Of a stretch of 64,000 nucleotides of DNA, positions 32,791-46,900 are shown piece by piece (the stretch's first letter is position 1; the number at the start of each line of letters is the position of its first letter). A program made the translations under genes and the position numbers. Origin of the DNA: Liolophura sinensis (taxonomy: Eukaryota > Mollusca > Polyplacophora > Chitonida > Chitonidae). Location: positions 10,117,704 to 10,181,703 of the forward strand of contig NC_088304.1 of NCBI RefSeq assembly GCF_032854445.1. The letters run 5' to 3'. A model generated the notes under the pieces. The model was given only the letters and a program-made list of their open reading frames with translations, was not told where the DNA came from and searched no databases.

Positions 32791-35700
32791 GTAATGTATA
32801 TAGCAGCACCTTGACAAAGTAGTTCCACAAAACTTTGCAATAATTCTCGTCTTTAAGTAGGTCTTGTGTTTTTTCTGATGTCTTGGAACAGTGTTCTCCA
32901 CCTTTGAACTGGATTTCCATCATTCATCATGATTGAAATGGTCTCATGTACACCAGGAAACCTCAGTTCATTAAAAAAAAATAAGTCTGTGGATGTAATT
33001 TATGGAACATAATTATTGAGTTATTAAGTTATTATTAAATTTAGGTCTCTTCTGTAGGATTGACTAACTCGAAAGCCAAAAAATAAAAAATAAAAAATAC
33101 GACAATTTGTCATCTACAATCCTTTGAACTTCAGAAATCTAGATTTAATTCAGGGTGTTCGTCAGATACAGTGCAATAGTATATGTTTAGCCATGTTGTC
33201 AGTAAAATTGTTAATGGTGATGACTACAGAAGTACGTTGGGTAAACAGTTGTTTTTTTTTTCATTTTTTTGTCCCTTGCAGAGCCCATCAAGTGCCCTTC
33301 CAGAGTTATCTGCTCTTGTCCAACAGCCCTCTGCACTGTCAAGGACCAGCTCAATGGGGCAGCTGAGGCCTCCAAAGCCTCCAGGGGGATCTGTCTTCAC
33401 CCCACCCCCTGACTCAGACCCAGAGGCACCCCTACAGAGAGTGCAGCCTGTTCAAGGCATCATGGCAGGGCAGCCTATCCCTGCCCAGGTTCCACAGACT
33501 TTAACAGCTGCGACTTCTGCTTACAGTTCGATATCTCAGACACCGCAAATTGTGAAGATACCTACAGCAGCCACGAAAACAATACGCTTACCCACTGGAG
33601 CTGTTGATGTAAGCGGATCCCCAGCACAGCCAGTCAGAATGCCACCGTTGGCTAACACTCGTATAATTCGCTTGCCATCTGGTCAGACAATCCGTGTTCC
33701 AGCCACAGCTCAGACGATACGACTTCCATCAGGCCAGATGCTTCGTTTACCACCCAGACAAACAACGCAGGCGATCCGGCTACCAAGTGGTCAGACTGCT
33801 CAGGCTGTGCGTCTGGCTTCAGGTCAATCAACACAGACAATACGCCTCCCGTCAGGCCAGTCCAAACATATTATACGTGTACCCCCTGGACAGCTTGGAC
33901 AAACAATTCGCCTACCCTCGGGCCAAGTGCTGCGTTTGCCATCATCTCTTGTTAACAAGTCCGCAGGAGGGGCCACAGCTCCTACAGTGATCCGCATGGT
34001 TTCCACAACATCAGCACCTTCCCCGGGAGTTCAGCCCAGTAACCTGGGAACGTTACCTCAAACTACAGCAGCGGCTATGGTAACCCCGGCAACCAACTCC
34101 GAATCTGGCACCAAATCTGCAGTCGTCACAATTCCAAACGGAAATATTCCGGCGGGTGCAACAGTCATCCGACGCCAGGGCAAGACTTACATTCTTCAGA
34201 ACTCTCCAGTTTCTGCACCTTCACAAATGGAGCAAGGTACAAGTCTGACCAACCAGTACCTTGGTAATTTTCTGGGCACAGGGAATAAGACTGCTATACA
34301 GGTTGTGACCCAAACAGGCGTCATGGGAAGCAATGTGAAATTCCTCTCGGGCAACGTGGGGCAGTTAGGACTGTCTGAACACTCGCCCTCCCCCTCTCCC
34401 CCACCTCTCACTCTCTCTACCGTGCTCAGCCGCCCCGTTTCCAGCTCTACACCACCTCCTTTGACATCCGGGACGAACGGAGTGGTAAAAGCACAGCTGA
34501 CCAGTAAAGACGTCTCCAGGCTCTGGTCGAATGAAGATCTCAAACTCAAGACAATTGCCTCCAACAACAGAATTGTAAGTCAATTGTTCACTGTAAATTT
34601 AACGTCAGTAAACAATTTTGTCAGTACCAAAATGACAAAGAAATGAGCAAATTACCTGAGTTGAATAGCTGAAACCACATATACTAAAGTTTTTTAGATT
34701 GATTTGAAGTGCGAATGTCTGTCAGATACCTATCCAGTCAGGTAGCTATACAGTGAGATCCCTATCCAGTCAGGTATCTATCCAGTGAGATCGCTGTCCA
34801 GTCATGTACCTATCCAGTCAGGTGGCTAGATCCCTATCCAGTCAGATACCTATGCAGTCAGGTCCCTATCCAGTCAGGTACCTATTCAATTAGGTCCCTA
34901 TCCAGTCAGATACCTATGCAGTCAGGTCCCTATGCAGTCAGGTCCCTATGCAGTCAGGTACCTATGCAGTCATGTCCCTATCCAGTCAGATACATATGCA
35001 GTCATGTCCTTATGCAGTCAGGTACCTATCCAGTCAGCTACCTATCCAGTCAGGTACCTATCCAATCATGTCCCTATCCAGTCCGGTACCTATGCAGTCT
35101 GATCCCTATCCACTCAGGTACTGATGCAGTCATTTACTCCAGGCACTTCGGATTTCGCTACTCATAAAGTTGATAGTCATATAATTGTAGAGTTCTGTGC
35201 TGCATTGAGCACAGGTGATATAAATTTAAATAAATACAAGGAAATTGAGTAGATTTGAATAATTCTGCTGGATTGAGGGTATGTCTTATGTTTGACGGTT
35301 TTACTGGATCCTCTCTCAAAAAAAAGCAAACGCGATCGTCGAATGGTCTTGTGCAGTAAATATTGTTGATTATTGCATTAAATGCAATTTAAATAATTAA
35401 ATAACTTTTCAGAATAGGGTCTTGAAGGCCAAGTAATGGGTCACTGCATTCTTGTCACAGGTTGACGCGTTCCAATACATCCCTCACTTTTAGGTGCAGC
35501 TTTAACTTTAAGGAGCTAATGGAGCTAGTGGCAGTAAAACAGTTGTTGAAAGTTTCGAAGAATGGTTGTGAAACAAAAATTTTCAGTCTTATCCAATTTT
35601 GTCTGGTGTGACATCATGCAAGAACACTTGACGTCACGCATTGCTGACGTTCATCTAGAAATGGCACCATACCTTATAATTCTCATGATGTCATCGCAGT

Positions 35701-37882
35701 ATATCTGCCTGATTCATCATCGCATATTAAGGAATATTATCACGTCACATCAAGAAAATTTTACGATATCTCCTGAAGATTTTGTTTTTCAGGGCTCTGT
35801 TGAACCGTGGCATTAGCTCTGTTTCATAGGGTATCATTCATGTCATTTTCATGTATCCACCTCAGTTATCTTGGGGCTGAAGTAGTATTTTAAACCAAGA
35901 AGTTTGTCAACCAAATATCAAGGTGCAGTGGTGTCCGTCAGGTTCTGTTTGGTATCCAGCATCCATGAATCTAACTTCTCTCTCTTGTAAGCAGACCGAA
36001 ATTCCGGTCAAACAAGTATGTACACACATTATTAGAAACGCAGTTAATTTTTGTGGTATAATCTAAAATAAGTCTCATTTTCAAATGTTTCCATCGGCAT
36101 AAAAGTATTTTTTCTGAATTTTTTTTGGTAAGAGTACAATCCCAATCCTGACCAAAAATATCCAAATAATGTAATAATGGTTTTAAACAACAACAGGTAA
36201 GAGTAAAATGGCAATGTTTATGGCAGTAGTAATGTGGGATATCAACTGTGTGATTTCAGCACATAATTATCTGTACAAAGTATAAAGCTTTTTGTTTTCA
36301 TTTTTGTTTTCAAGTGCAGCTCCGATTCACAGCAGATATTTGTATTCAACGTTATGCTGTACATACTGTAAACTGACCTGTACATGCTCTTGTTGGCCTC
36401 TTCAATACTTCTCCTGTATGCTGTTTATAATAGACAGCTTCCAGTACGCTACCACTAGACACTGCACGCATATAGGCATAGAACTACGCGTTAAGATACT
36501 CTTACAAGAAAACTTTGAAAAAATTGTTGAAAGTAATATAGTTAACCTGGACTGACCGTCACATAAGAAGTATTTCATCATCAAGATTGCATTAGATTTT
36601 GCTATTTTTTTTTTTGCCCCATAGATGGGAATGTTAATGAGATATGATACCCAGATTCTTCTAATTTTTGGGACAGATAGCAATAGTCCTGAAAGCAGAA
36701 TATTATGTTTCTTTCCCAACTTTTTGGAAAAGTCAAGATACAAATATGTTGTTTGTTACATGGTCTAACCATGTGAGAAAAAAGAAACTAAATATTTCTG
36801 CCACAGTTGCATGTACATTGGCTGTATAGAGTGGACGGGGTGTCCCGAAATTGAGAAGAAATAGAGTAGCATGGATATAGAGGTCTTGTGTTTGTTTATA
36901 TGCTAGTTTTTCATTCCTTCCTGCAAGAATTAATATGAAAAGTAAGCAATACAAAACAATAATAGGACATGTTTGTTTTATTGTTAGATAGTAACAGTTA
37001 GTTTTTCTCCAAGTTCGTGATTATAAAAGTTGCAAAATGTAAATTAGGCATTTGACTGAACATGTCTACAACACTCCTCCAATTAACCTTTTGAAGGGTG
37101 GCTGATTTAATCCAACCATTGTTTTGAAGAGTCCCTGCATGTATGTTGTTTACATGTAAAATTTGTCAGTCACCCCTTAGTTTGTTCCTGACAAAATGGG
37201 ATTTGTTGCCTGACAATGTCCTTGTCAGGTTGAACATAAATGTACATGTATATTATATTGACAGAATGTCAGGTGAACGAGGTGCTAGCTAGCTAAAGAT
37301 TTCCTGTGGTATAAGTAGTATTATTATCTATTGTTATTATAATCTGTTATCATCTCTTATTATTATTGTTATTCTCTCTTATTATCACTATATTTAGGCT
37401 AGCCGTGGGCCAGTGCAAATACAGACCCTGAAGGGTGCTATAGATGAAGAAGAGGTGGAGGAAGAGGTGCAGGAGTTAGGCCATGCAGAGACTTACTCCA
37501 ACTATATGCCCACCAAAGGTAACAGCTTTTCAGCTTCTTATGACTCTAGCAGCTGTCATAGAAACTCTATCTAACAAGGGTAGCAACAGATTCATGTGAA
37601 ATTCAGCTGAAGCCAAGAGATCTATGCGCTTGCCATTAAATTACTTTAGTTAAATCCCTAATGTTGAGGCATTAGAATAGATAGAATCAACATGCCTTCA
37701 AGAATAAAATTCAAGATTGGTTTCATATTCTGGCTAAATTTCAAACTCTTTGATGACTAAGAAGCCTATCACCTATGCGGTCGCTGAGTGTTTAAGTCCA
37801 TTGTGTGGCATATAACACCAATTAAGTGAACGAATAAAGTTCTATGCCAAGCAGAAAAATAATCTACATGTATATATGTGTG

Positions 37883-37927
<45 letters not shown>

Positions 37928-40900
37928 GTTTCTCTGCTCCACAGTTAAGGTAGGCATCAAGCACCCAGACCCGGTGGTAGAGACGAGTTCCCTGTCCAGT
38001 GTGGAGCCCCAGGATGCCTGGTACAACGTCTCCATCCCAGAGAGCACTATAGACTCAGGCAGTCTCTCCGCGCTTCAGCTGGAGTCTATTGTTTACGCCA
38101 GTCAGCGCCATGAGACCATCCTGTCCAGCGGTGAAAGGGCAGGCTTTCTCATTGGTCAGTCTCATGTTGTTTTGTCGCTTTCAATTTTTGCTAATGTGTC
38201 ATACATAATATTACCATATTTCACGTAAAGTTTGGTATGTTAAGATGCATTTTCACAAACACATTAATGGCAAAAAATTGTATTACGTTTAAAACTGGGA
38301 ATGTGGGCACCCATACCCCTGACTGGTATCAAAATAGCCCTTACACCACTCCCTGTTATATAGAAGACACAGCAGGTGAACTTGACCTGATAGAGTGATT
38401 TCTCTTAAGCTTTAAAATGGGATTGACAGTATTGTCTTCCTTGAAACAACAACCTAGACATTTTACAAATTCTGTGACCCTCCTAAGTCAGACTGTAATG
38501 GTGACATTTTTCTGACTTTCTCTGACAGCCAGTGTGTGAAGAAAAATGAGCACAACTGAACTAAAAAAAAAATAGATAAAAAGGTGTTCTAAAATATGAC
38601 ATTTTTTTGCTAGTGGTATAGTCTCTTATTTTCCAGACTCTCAGAATCAGGCAAAAATAGTAACTTAGTCATTGGCAAAAAGTTCTAGCTATTTATCCTA
38701 CACTAAAACTTATGTAAACTGCCTATGTAAACTCATGGTTTTGGTGAAAAGATAATTGTTTTGAGGAAAAGACATTGATTTGTTGAAGAGCAGGAACAAA
38801 AAGTTGCTCCACGAATGAAAAAGGAACCTTTCCTGCTTAAAGTAATAAAGTAAAACTGTGTAGTCTGTTGTTCATTCCAGTTTTTGTGATGACGATTTAT
38901 AGTAATGCTCTTTTATAACAAAGAGAACCATGGTCAGACGGGGCCTCCGTGGCTCAGTCGGGTAGCGCGCTAGCGCAGCGTAATGACCCAGGAGCCTCTC
39001 ACCAATGCGGTCGCTGTGAGTTCAAGTCCAGCTCATGCTGGCTTCCTCTCCGGCCGTAAGTGGGAAGGTCTGTCAGCAACCTGCGGATGGTCGTGGGTTT
39101 CCCCCCGGGCTGTGTCCGGATTCCACCCACCATAATGCTGGCCGCCGTCGAATAAGTGAAATATTCTTGAGTACGGCATAAAACACCAATGAAATAAAAT
39201 AATAAAATAAACCATGGTCAGACCAGCTTGGACTTCACACACACAAATGTAATAATTCGCTAAGATCAGTGAAATGTTGTGTTTTCCAATGACTGAAGAC
39301 GAGATAATGTTTTTAGCTACATTTTAGAACTGTGTTTTAAATGAGGATAAAAATGAAGCCCATGCAGCAGGGTTGATGCTGGAAAGTATCGATTGTGACA
39401 CTGTTGTGAAGTTGCAGAACTGCATTATTTCTCTTTGTGTCCGTACAGGTGATGGGGCTGGTGTGGGTAAAGGTAGAACCGTGGCAGGAATTATCTACGA
39501 GAACTACCTACTGGGCAGAAAACGTGCACTCTGGTAAGACAGTCTTACTACGTTCAGTTGATGTCTGTGAGAAAGGCGGTTTTTAGATTTAGTCAATTTC
39601 GTATGTAGTTATTGGAAGAATCAAGAGTGAAGAATCTAGAATGTAAGTAATACCTAAACTTTGTGTGACTGTGTAATTGATTTTGATAGCTTGAAGGCCA
39701 GAAAATTCAGATTAATGTTGTGAGATAAAAAAAAATACCACTTCCATTCCTTTTTTATGGTTTGGAAAGTTTACGGTAGGTAATTCAGAAAATAGTAGTA
39801 TTTTTGAAGTGAAGATGTTTTTATGCTAAGGAGTGAGTAAAAGATGTTATAGCTGTGAAATGTTGTGATTGAAATATGGTTTATGCATTTGGTTTCTTCT
39901 TACTTCCTTATAGTCAGAGGAATAAAAGATATCCTCTTGAATCAGTTATTGCCGTTTTCATGTCAAACAGTGACACAGTGGTAATGTCAGGACTGAGTTA
40001 GAATCTTGTTTAACTTTTTAATACACTTGAAATCAGTCACAAGAATGAAAGAACAATTGTCTGGCCTGTTGAACAGTGTTTTCTTTAATTCACCTTTGGT
40101 CTGGGTAATAATGTTGGAGTTTTCTGTGTTTCCAGGTTGAGTGTGTCCAATGACCTGAAAGTTGACGCAGAAAGAGATTTGCGGGACATCGGGGCTGGGA
40201 AAATAGATGTTCACTCACTTCACAAAGTAAGCCTGATTCTGGAAAAGTTTTGTCTGAATTTGTGGATTTAGAATGTGTTCCTGATAGGCAGTTTGGGAAT
40301 GATAAAATGACTGATTTTCACAATAAGGTCATGGGTGTCCCCCATGCCTCGCACTAAGTGAAATATTCTTGATTATGGGTGGCGTATCAAAGTAATCAGA
40401 TAATTAAATATTGTCACAAAAATGTTTATTGTATAAATTTGCCAAAAGCTATTTGAGACAGAAATTTCACATTTTGTACACACATTCTCATCATTGTGGA
40501 TATAACCTGATTAAGTTATTAGCCTGGAGGCATTAGTCAGTTATTAATTTTTAGAGCTTTTGAGCTCTTTTTGACTGTACATGCTGACTTATACGTACGT
40601 ATGCACATAGCACGAAAAACTTCACATGTGCATAGCGCAAAAAATGTCACATGTGCATAGTACAAAAAACTTCACATGTGCATAGCACGTGATTGGTGAA
40701 TTTTCTGCTTAAATGCCATTGCAAAATGAACAAAGATTGGAAACCATGTCATAGTGTATTGACCGTTTTTTTTGGCACCTAATCGCCATACCTTGTTGAT
40801 TTATGCACTTCACTTGTTCTTTCACAGCTGAAATATGCAAAGATCTCATCTAAAGAGAACGGGAGTGTGAAGAAGGGTGTGATTTTCTCCACGTACTCGT

Positions 40901-43900
40901 CGCTGATTGGTGAGAGTCAGTCAGGCGGGAAATACAGGACGCGGTTAAAACAGCTCTTACATTGGTGTGGCGAGGACTTTGATGGGGTCATTATCTTTGA
41001 CGAGTGTCACAAAGCCAAAAACCTGTGCCCTGTGGGCTCCAGTAAACCCACGAAGACAGGACAGACTGTGCTAGAACTTCAGAACAGGCTGCCCAATGCC
41101 AGAATTGTTTACGCCAGTGCTACAGGTGAGCAGAGCTTACAGTTTTCAAACTTGATTCATGGATGTGGATTATTTAGATTTCCTCCTTATCGGGGCTTTG
41201 GTGAAAATCTTCATTTAACACCCACTTGTTTTCTGCTGATATGAACCTCCACCATTAATGTAAAACGTGCTTTTAATATCTGTGGGGGGCCTCCGTGGCT
41301 CAGTCGGTTAGCGCGCTAGCGCAGCGTAATGACCAAGGAGCCTCTCACCAATGCGGTCACTGTGAGTTAAAGTCCAGCTCATGCTGGCTTTCTCTCCAGC
41401 CATACGTGGGAAGGTCTGTCAGCAACCTGTGGATGGTCGTGGGTTTCCCCCAGGCTGTGCCCGGTTTCCACCCACCATAATGCTGGCCGCCGTCGTATAA
41501 GTGAAATATTCTTGAGTACGGCGTAAAACAGCAATCAAATAAATAAATAAATAAATAATATCTGTGGTTTACCCCAGGCACTGTGCTTTCCTCCATCCGT
41601 AAAACTAAAACACATCATATGAGTGAATGATTCTTCAGTATGTGGTGATAAACCCAACCAAATGATTACATAAATACAATGCAGGAGACTCTCGGTGGCT
41701 GACCGGTAATCCAGCCATAAAACTAATATTGGTCATGGGTTTCTCTGGGGCTCTGCCCTGTTTCCGCCCACCATAATGCTGGCCACCGTTGTATAAGTGA
41801 AATATTCTTGAGTAGGGCGTAAAACACCAATCAAATAAATAAATAAATATAACTAATATTCGTCTTTTAAGTGAACAATTCTTCATTGTGGCATTAAACC
41901 CAGTCATCCTTATTCATATACGTAAATACAAAAACAGAAAACCTGTTGTGGCAGACAGGTTAATATGTTTGCCAATCACAAGTACACACAAGGGAGTGGT
42001 TCAAAACCAGTAATAGAAAAGGAACCCTTGGATCCACTGTTCTCCAGACCTAGATGGTATATGTAATTAACAGTCACCAGCACCCAGAGGGCTGTTTGGT
42101 TGGTGTGACAACAGGTTTGTTCGAGTGCTTTTTACCTCCTTACAGTATAAGAATTCTGTTGCTTGATGGGTGAAAATTTGAAATTTCAATTTCATGATTT
42201 TTAAAACTCAAGAATTGTCTTATTGATCTCACTGTTTGTGGGAGCCTTGGTGACAGTAAAATGTCCCCAAGATTTGTGTGGCAGATTTGGGCAGTCTAGC
42301 ATTCAGTGAAGACCACTTGTCTTTCACCAATATAGTACGCATATGTATATGTCACAGCCAGGGCAATTCATCAGTAACTTGCCAAGAGTCGATGGTTTAT
42401 GCTGGACACTAAGATTTCCCCCCATTCATAAGATTGATGTCCATTGTTAAAAGTGAAAAATTCTTGAGTATGACATTGACCTATAATCAAATAAATGAAT
42501 AAATACCTACATGGTTCTTCTGTAATCTAATGTCACTGTATTTTCTCTCCCCTTAGGAGCGTCTGAGCCACGGAATATGGCGTACATGACTCGGCTAGGC
42601 CTGTGGGGGCTGGGGACACCGTTCAGGGAGTTTAATGATTTTATACAGGCTGTGGAGAAAAGGTAGGTTCTCAATCATTCGTAGTTTAGTGAATTCTCAC
42701 GGGAGAAACTGGGTGGGGGGAACGGAGTTGCAGGTTTCCGACACGGCCTTGAGATCCTTGATTTATTTATTTATTTGATTGGTGTTTTATGCTGTACTCA
42801 AGAATATTTCACTTATACGATGGCGGCCAGCATTATGGTGGGAGGAAAACAGGCACAGCCTGGGGGAAACCCACGACCATCCGCAGGTTGCTGGCAGACC
42901 TTCCTACACACGAGATCCTTGAAAGCACTTGTATTTAATTACTACTCTTAAATTATGTTGAGATGTGTCTTTCTGGGGTTGAAATGTTATTTCAAACTCC
43001 TCAGAGTTGGTCATCCGTAGCAATTCAAAGGTGTGAAATGTATTATATTCCATTTGTATCATTGTAAAACGATATGTAAGAGGATAAAACACAGCAAGCA
43101 ATCATTTATGTGTCTGAAATGATGAATATTTTCATGGTACAATGTCATCTTCGTGATGGCCTGGGCTGCATATGTGGTCATCATTTTTATTGTGAGGACT
43201 AAAAAGACGAGTGAATGAGCTAACCTTTTGACTCCTGTCTTTGAAAGTACAGTAAATAACCTATGATTTCATGGAATTTTTCACCATCTAGCCATGTTCT
43301 GTGTACAGTATTCATGATTAGATCTACATGTTTGTGTTTACCAGGGGTGTTGGTGCTATGGAGTTGGTTGCCATGGATATGAAGCTAAGAGGAATGTACA
43401 TTGCACGACAGCTGAGTTTCCATGGAGTTACATTCCGTGTTGAAGAGCTCCCTCTCAGCAAGGACTTTGTGAAGATCTATAATGAGTCTGTTAAGCTGGT
43501 AAGCTAACAACGTCAACACATTCACTGTGTTGGGATCTGTCATGTTTGAAGTGAAGAAAAGTTGATCAGCAAGTTACCCTGGAGCCTCTCACTAATACGA
43601 TTGCTGATCATTCTGACTTTCTCTCTGGTCCTACGTGGAAAGGTTTCCCAGCTATGTGCGGATGGTTGTGGGTTTCCATTGGTGTCTGCTGGGTTTCTTC
43701 CCACCATATTAGGGGACTCTGTGGGTCAGTTGGTTTGCACACTAGCGCAGCATAATGACCCAGGAACCTCTCACCAATGTGGTCGCTGTGAGTTCAAGCT
43801 CAGCTCATGCTGTCTTCCTCTCCGGTCGTACGTGGGAGGGTCTTGCAGCAACCTGTGGATGGTCATGGGTTTTCCCCACCATAATGCTGGCCACCATCAC

Positions 43901-46900
43901 ACAAAAGAAATACTCTTGAATAAGGCATAAACTTCCAATCCAATAAATAAATTAAATTGTGTTGAGATCAGTGTTTTACAGAAATGATTAGGTTTCCTGT
44001 GTAATGTGATTAACGTAGTTACCTAATTGAAACGTCATGGATAAGTAGAAAAAATAGCCAGTGTTCGATTTCAACATGCAGACAGTAACTTTGTCTTTCT
44101 CTCACAGTGGGTGGAAGCACGGGACAAATTCCAGAAGGCTGCCGAGCTGATCGATGCTGAGCAGCGGATGAAGAAAAGCATGTGGGGACAGTTTTGGTCA
44201 GCCCATCAGCGCTTCTTCAAATATTTGTGTATATCTGCTAAGGTGGAGCAGTGCGTACGGCTGGCCAGGGAGGCTGTCAAGAATGGAAAGGTAATGTTAG
44301 CTGTGGTTTGTGTCACTTCTTACATAGCTGTGTATATCTGCCAAGGTGGAGCAGTGCGTACGGCTGGCCAGGGAGGTTGTCAAGAATGGAAAGGTAATGT
44401 TAGCTGTGGTTTGTGTCACTTCTTACATAGCTGTGTATATCTGCCAAGGTGGAGCAGTGCGTACGGCTGGCCAGGGAGGCTGTCAAGTATGGAAAGGTAA
44501 TGTTAGCTGTGGTTTGTGTCACTTCTTACATAGCTGTGTATATCTGCTAAGGTGGAGCAGTGTGTACGGCTGGCCAGGGAGGCTGTCAAGAATGGAAAGG
44601 TAATGTTAACCATGGTTTGTGTCACCTCTTACATAACTGTGTATATCTGCTAAGGTGGAGCAGTGCGGTCAGGGAGGCTGTCATGGCTTAGCACCCCACT
44701 GTGAGAACATTTCAGCTGTATTATGGTAATGCATGACATTGAAATTCACCAGAAATACGTGAAATGAGTGTGGGTTGTGACAGAGTTATTAAGGTGCATG
44801 TCTATCAAGTATTGGGTCATACAACTTTTGGGCTTAATCCCATTCTACGGAGTGGAATTTTGAGATAGTCCCCTGCTTTCATCCTTCTTGATGCCTTGGT
44901 GGTAATAAGCGGGTGACAGTGCTCAATTGGTGTAGCCTAACATGAAGTTGACTGGCGACCACTTGCCGTCCACCAGTATGACATTTTACACATGGAAGAG
45001 TGTCGTGTTCACCTGTTTTTTGCCAAAGGTTGGTGGTTTAATCTGGGCTGTCTGGTTTGTTCTGCCCATTATGTACTGGTGCATTTACTTGCAAAATTCT
45101 TCCGCATGGCATTGAACATTCATCAGTCAAGCGACATCACTTTAATTTGTTGTTTTATGAACAGATAAAATCTTTTCCTGATGTGGGCAAAAAGAAGGAC
45201 AAATTTGTGTGAAATATGGACATTACAGGCAATTTTTCCTGTTGAAGACATATTTAGCCGATAAGAAAGCTTTGAAAAGCGAGAAAAATATGAAAATTTA
45301 AGATAAGACAAAATAAAAGGTGGAATTTTAGTTTTATTTGTATTTCATTTTTGGACTGTTTAGTGTTGCTTCATAAAATACATAAAATTGGTGTCACCTC
45401 AGTATAGAAAAACACTTACAGTGTTTGAAACGAAACTTCTGCACCTAATTAAACTTATGCTGCAAGGTAAACTGCAACCTGTGTCCGACAGGGTGGTTGA
45501 TATTATTTCTCTTGTTTCAGTGTATCGTGATTGGCTTACAGTCCACGGGTGAAGCACGGACGTTGGAACAGCTGGAGGAGGCTGGTGGAGAGCTTAATGA
45601 CTTTGTCTCCACAGCTAAGTATGTCTGCACCTAGGACAACCCTTCAGAAAAGAGACCTAAAACATTAAACAACCTAGACAGTCCACTTCATATTTGAATT
45701 TCTGTTTTCATGCTGAAATACACTATCACTGTGGGTGTTTATAGGGTTTATGGGTTCATGGGAACATTTTTTCACATTTGCAGAAGCCTAGTTCATGCTG
45801 GCTTCCTCTCCGGCCATACGTGGGATGGTCTGGCAGGAAGCTGTGGATGGTCGTGGGGTTTCCCCTGGGCTCTGCCCAGTTTCCTCCCACCATAATGCTG
45901 GCCGCCGTCGTATAAGTGAAATGTTCTTGAGTACGGCGTAAAACGGCAATCAGTTAAATAAATAAATAAATCATATTTGCGGATTATTTCTGTTAGAGCT
46001 GCTGCATGTAAAATGAGGGAAATCATGGCGATTTACGAATTTGCAACACTGTATTTCACCTGAAGTTTAGCGTGTAAAAATTGACATTCAGAAGCTTTAA
46101 AGGTGGAGAAAACATAAAAGTGACCTAAAGTTCGGACGAAAGAGGGCAAAAAGTTATTCCTCAGTGTGGTCTTCAATATTTTTTCTAATTTTTCCTGAAG
46201 GAGAAAAAGACACTTGAAAATGATTTTTGTATGGTGGGTAATTGCAACCTCCTTTTGGTATTTATAGTCTTTGTTTAATAATGTCATAAATAAGGATGTA
46301 ACACAGGTTTAATAAATATTTTTGCACTAGAATCTGTTGTTTTCAGCTAACAAATGTATTAAACCTATATTTGGATCATATTTATATTTTTCATAAATAT
46401 TATCATAATTTATGTTAAATGTACGTGTTTTGATATAAACAACAAATTTACATTCAAATAAATTTATTAGACAAGCATCACATCCTTAGTTAGAACATTA
46501 TTATGCTACAGTGATCAATACCAAAAGTTGGTCCCAAATACCCACCATACAAAAATATTTTCAAATACCGTTTTCTCCTGATAAAATAAATCCCTCAAAA
46601 ATATGAAATACCATATTTGCAAATAAGTTTTGATGCTCTTTCATCTAATTTTTAGCCTCATTTTTATGTTTTCTTCTCCTTTAAGCGATTCTGATATCAA
46701 TATGTAAGTTTCTGAGGAGAAACTTCACAAAACTTTTACGTAGCCCCGTATGAAGTTGGATGAATAATCAGAGTCCAGCAAAGTGTGTCACTCGAAAGAT
46801 GTTGAAATATGGCATCTCACGTGAACAGCACATAAAAGTTAAATAGTGAATAGGCTTCAGTGGGTCAGTTGGTAAGCTTCATGGTGTCGCACGCTTGCAA

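Noticed and set aside
35562-35816. Extra SBNO1 exon between exons 4 and 5
   Set aside because: Exons 4 and 5 join in phase and align contiguously with vertebrate SBNO1; the ORF has no homology or good splice sites.
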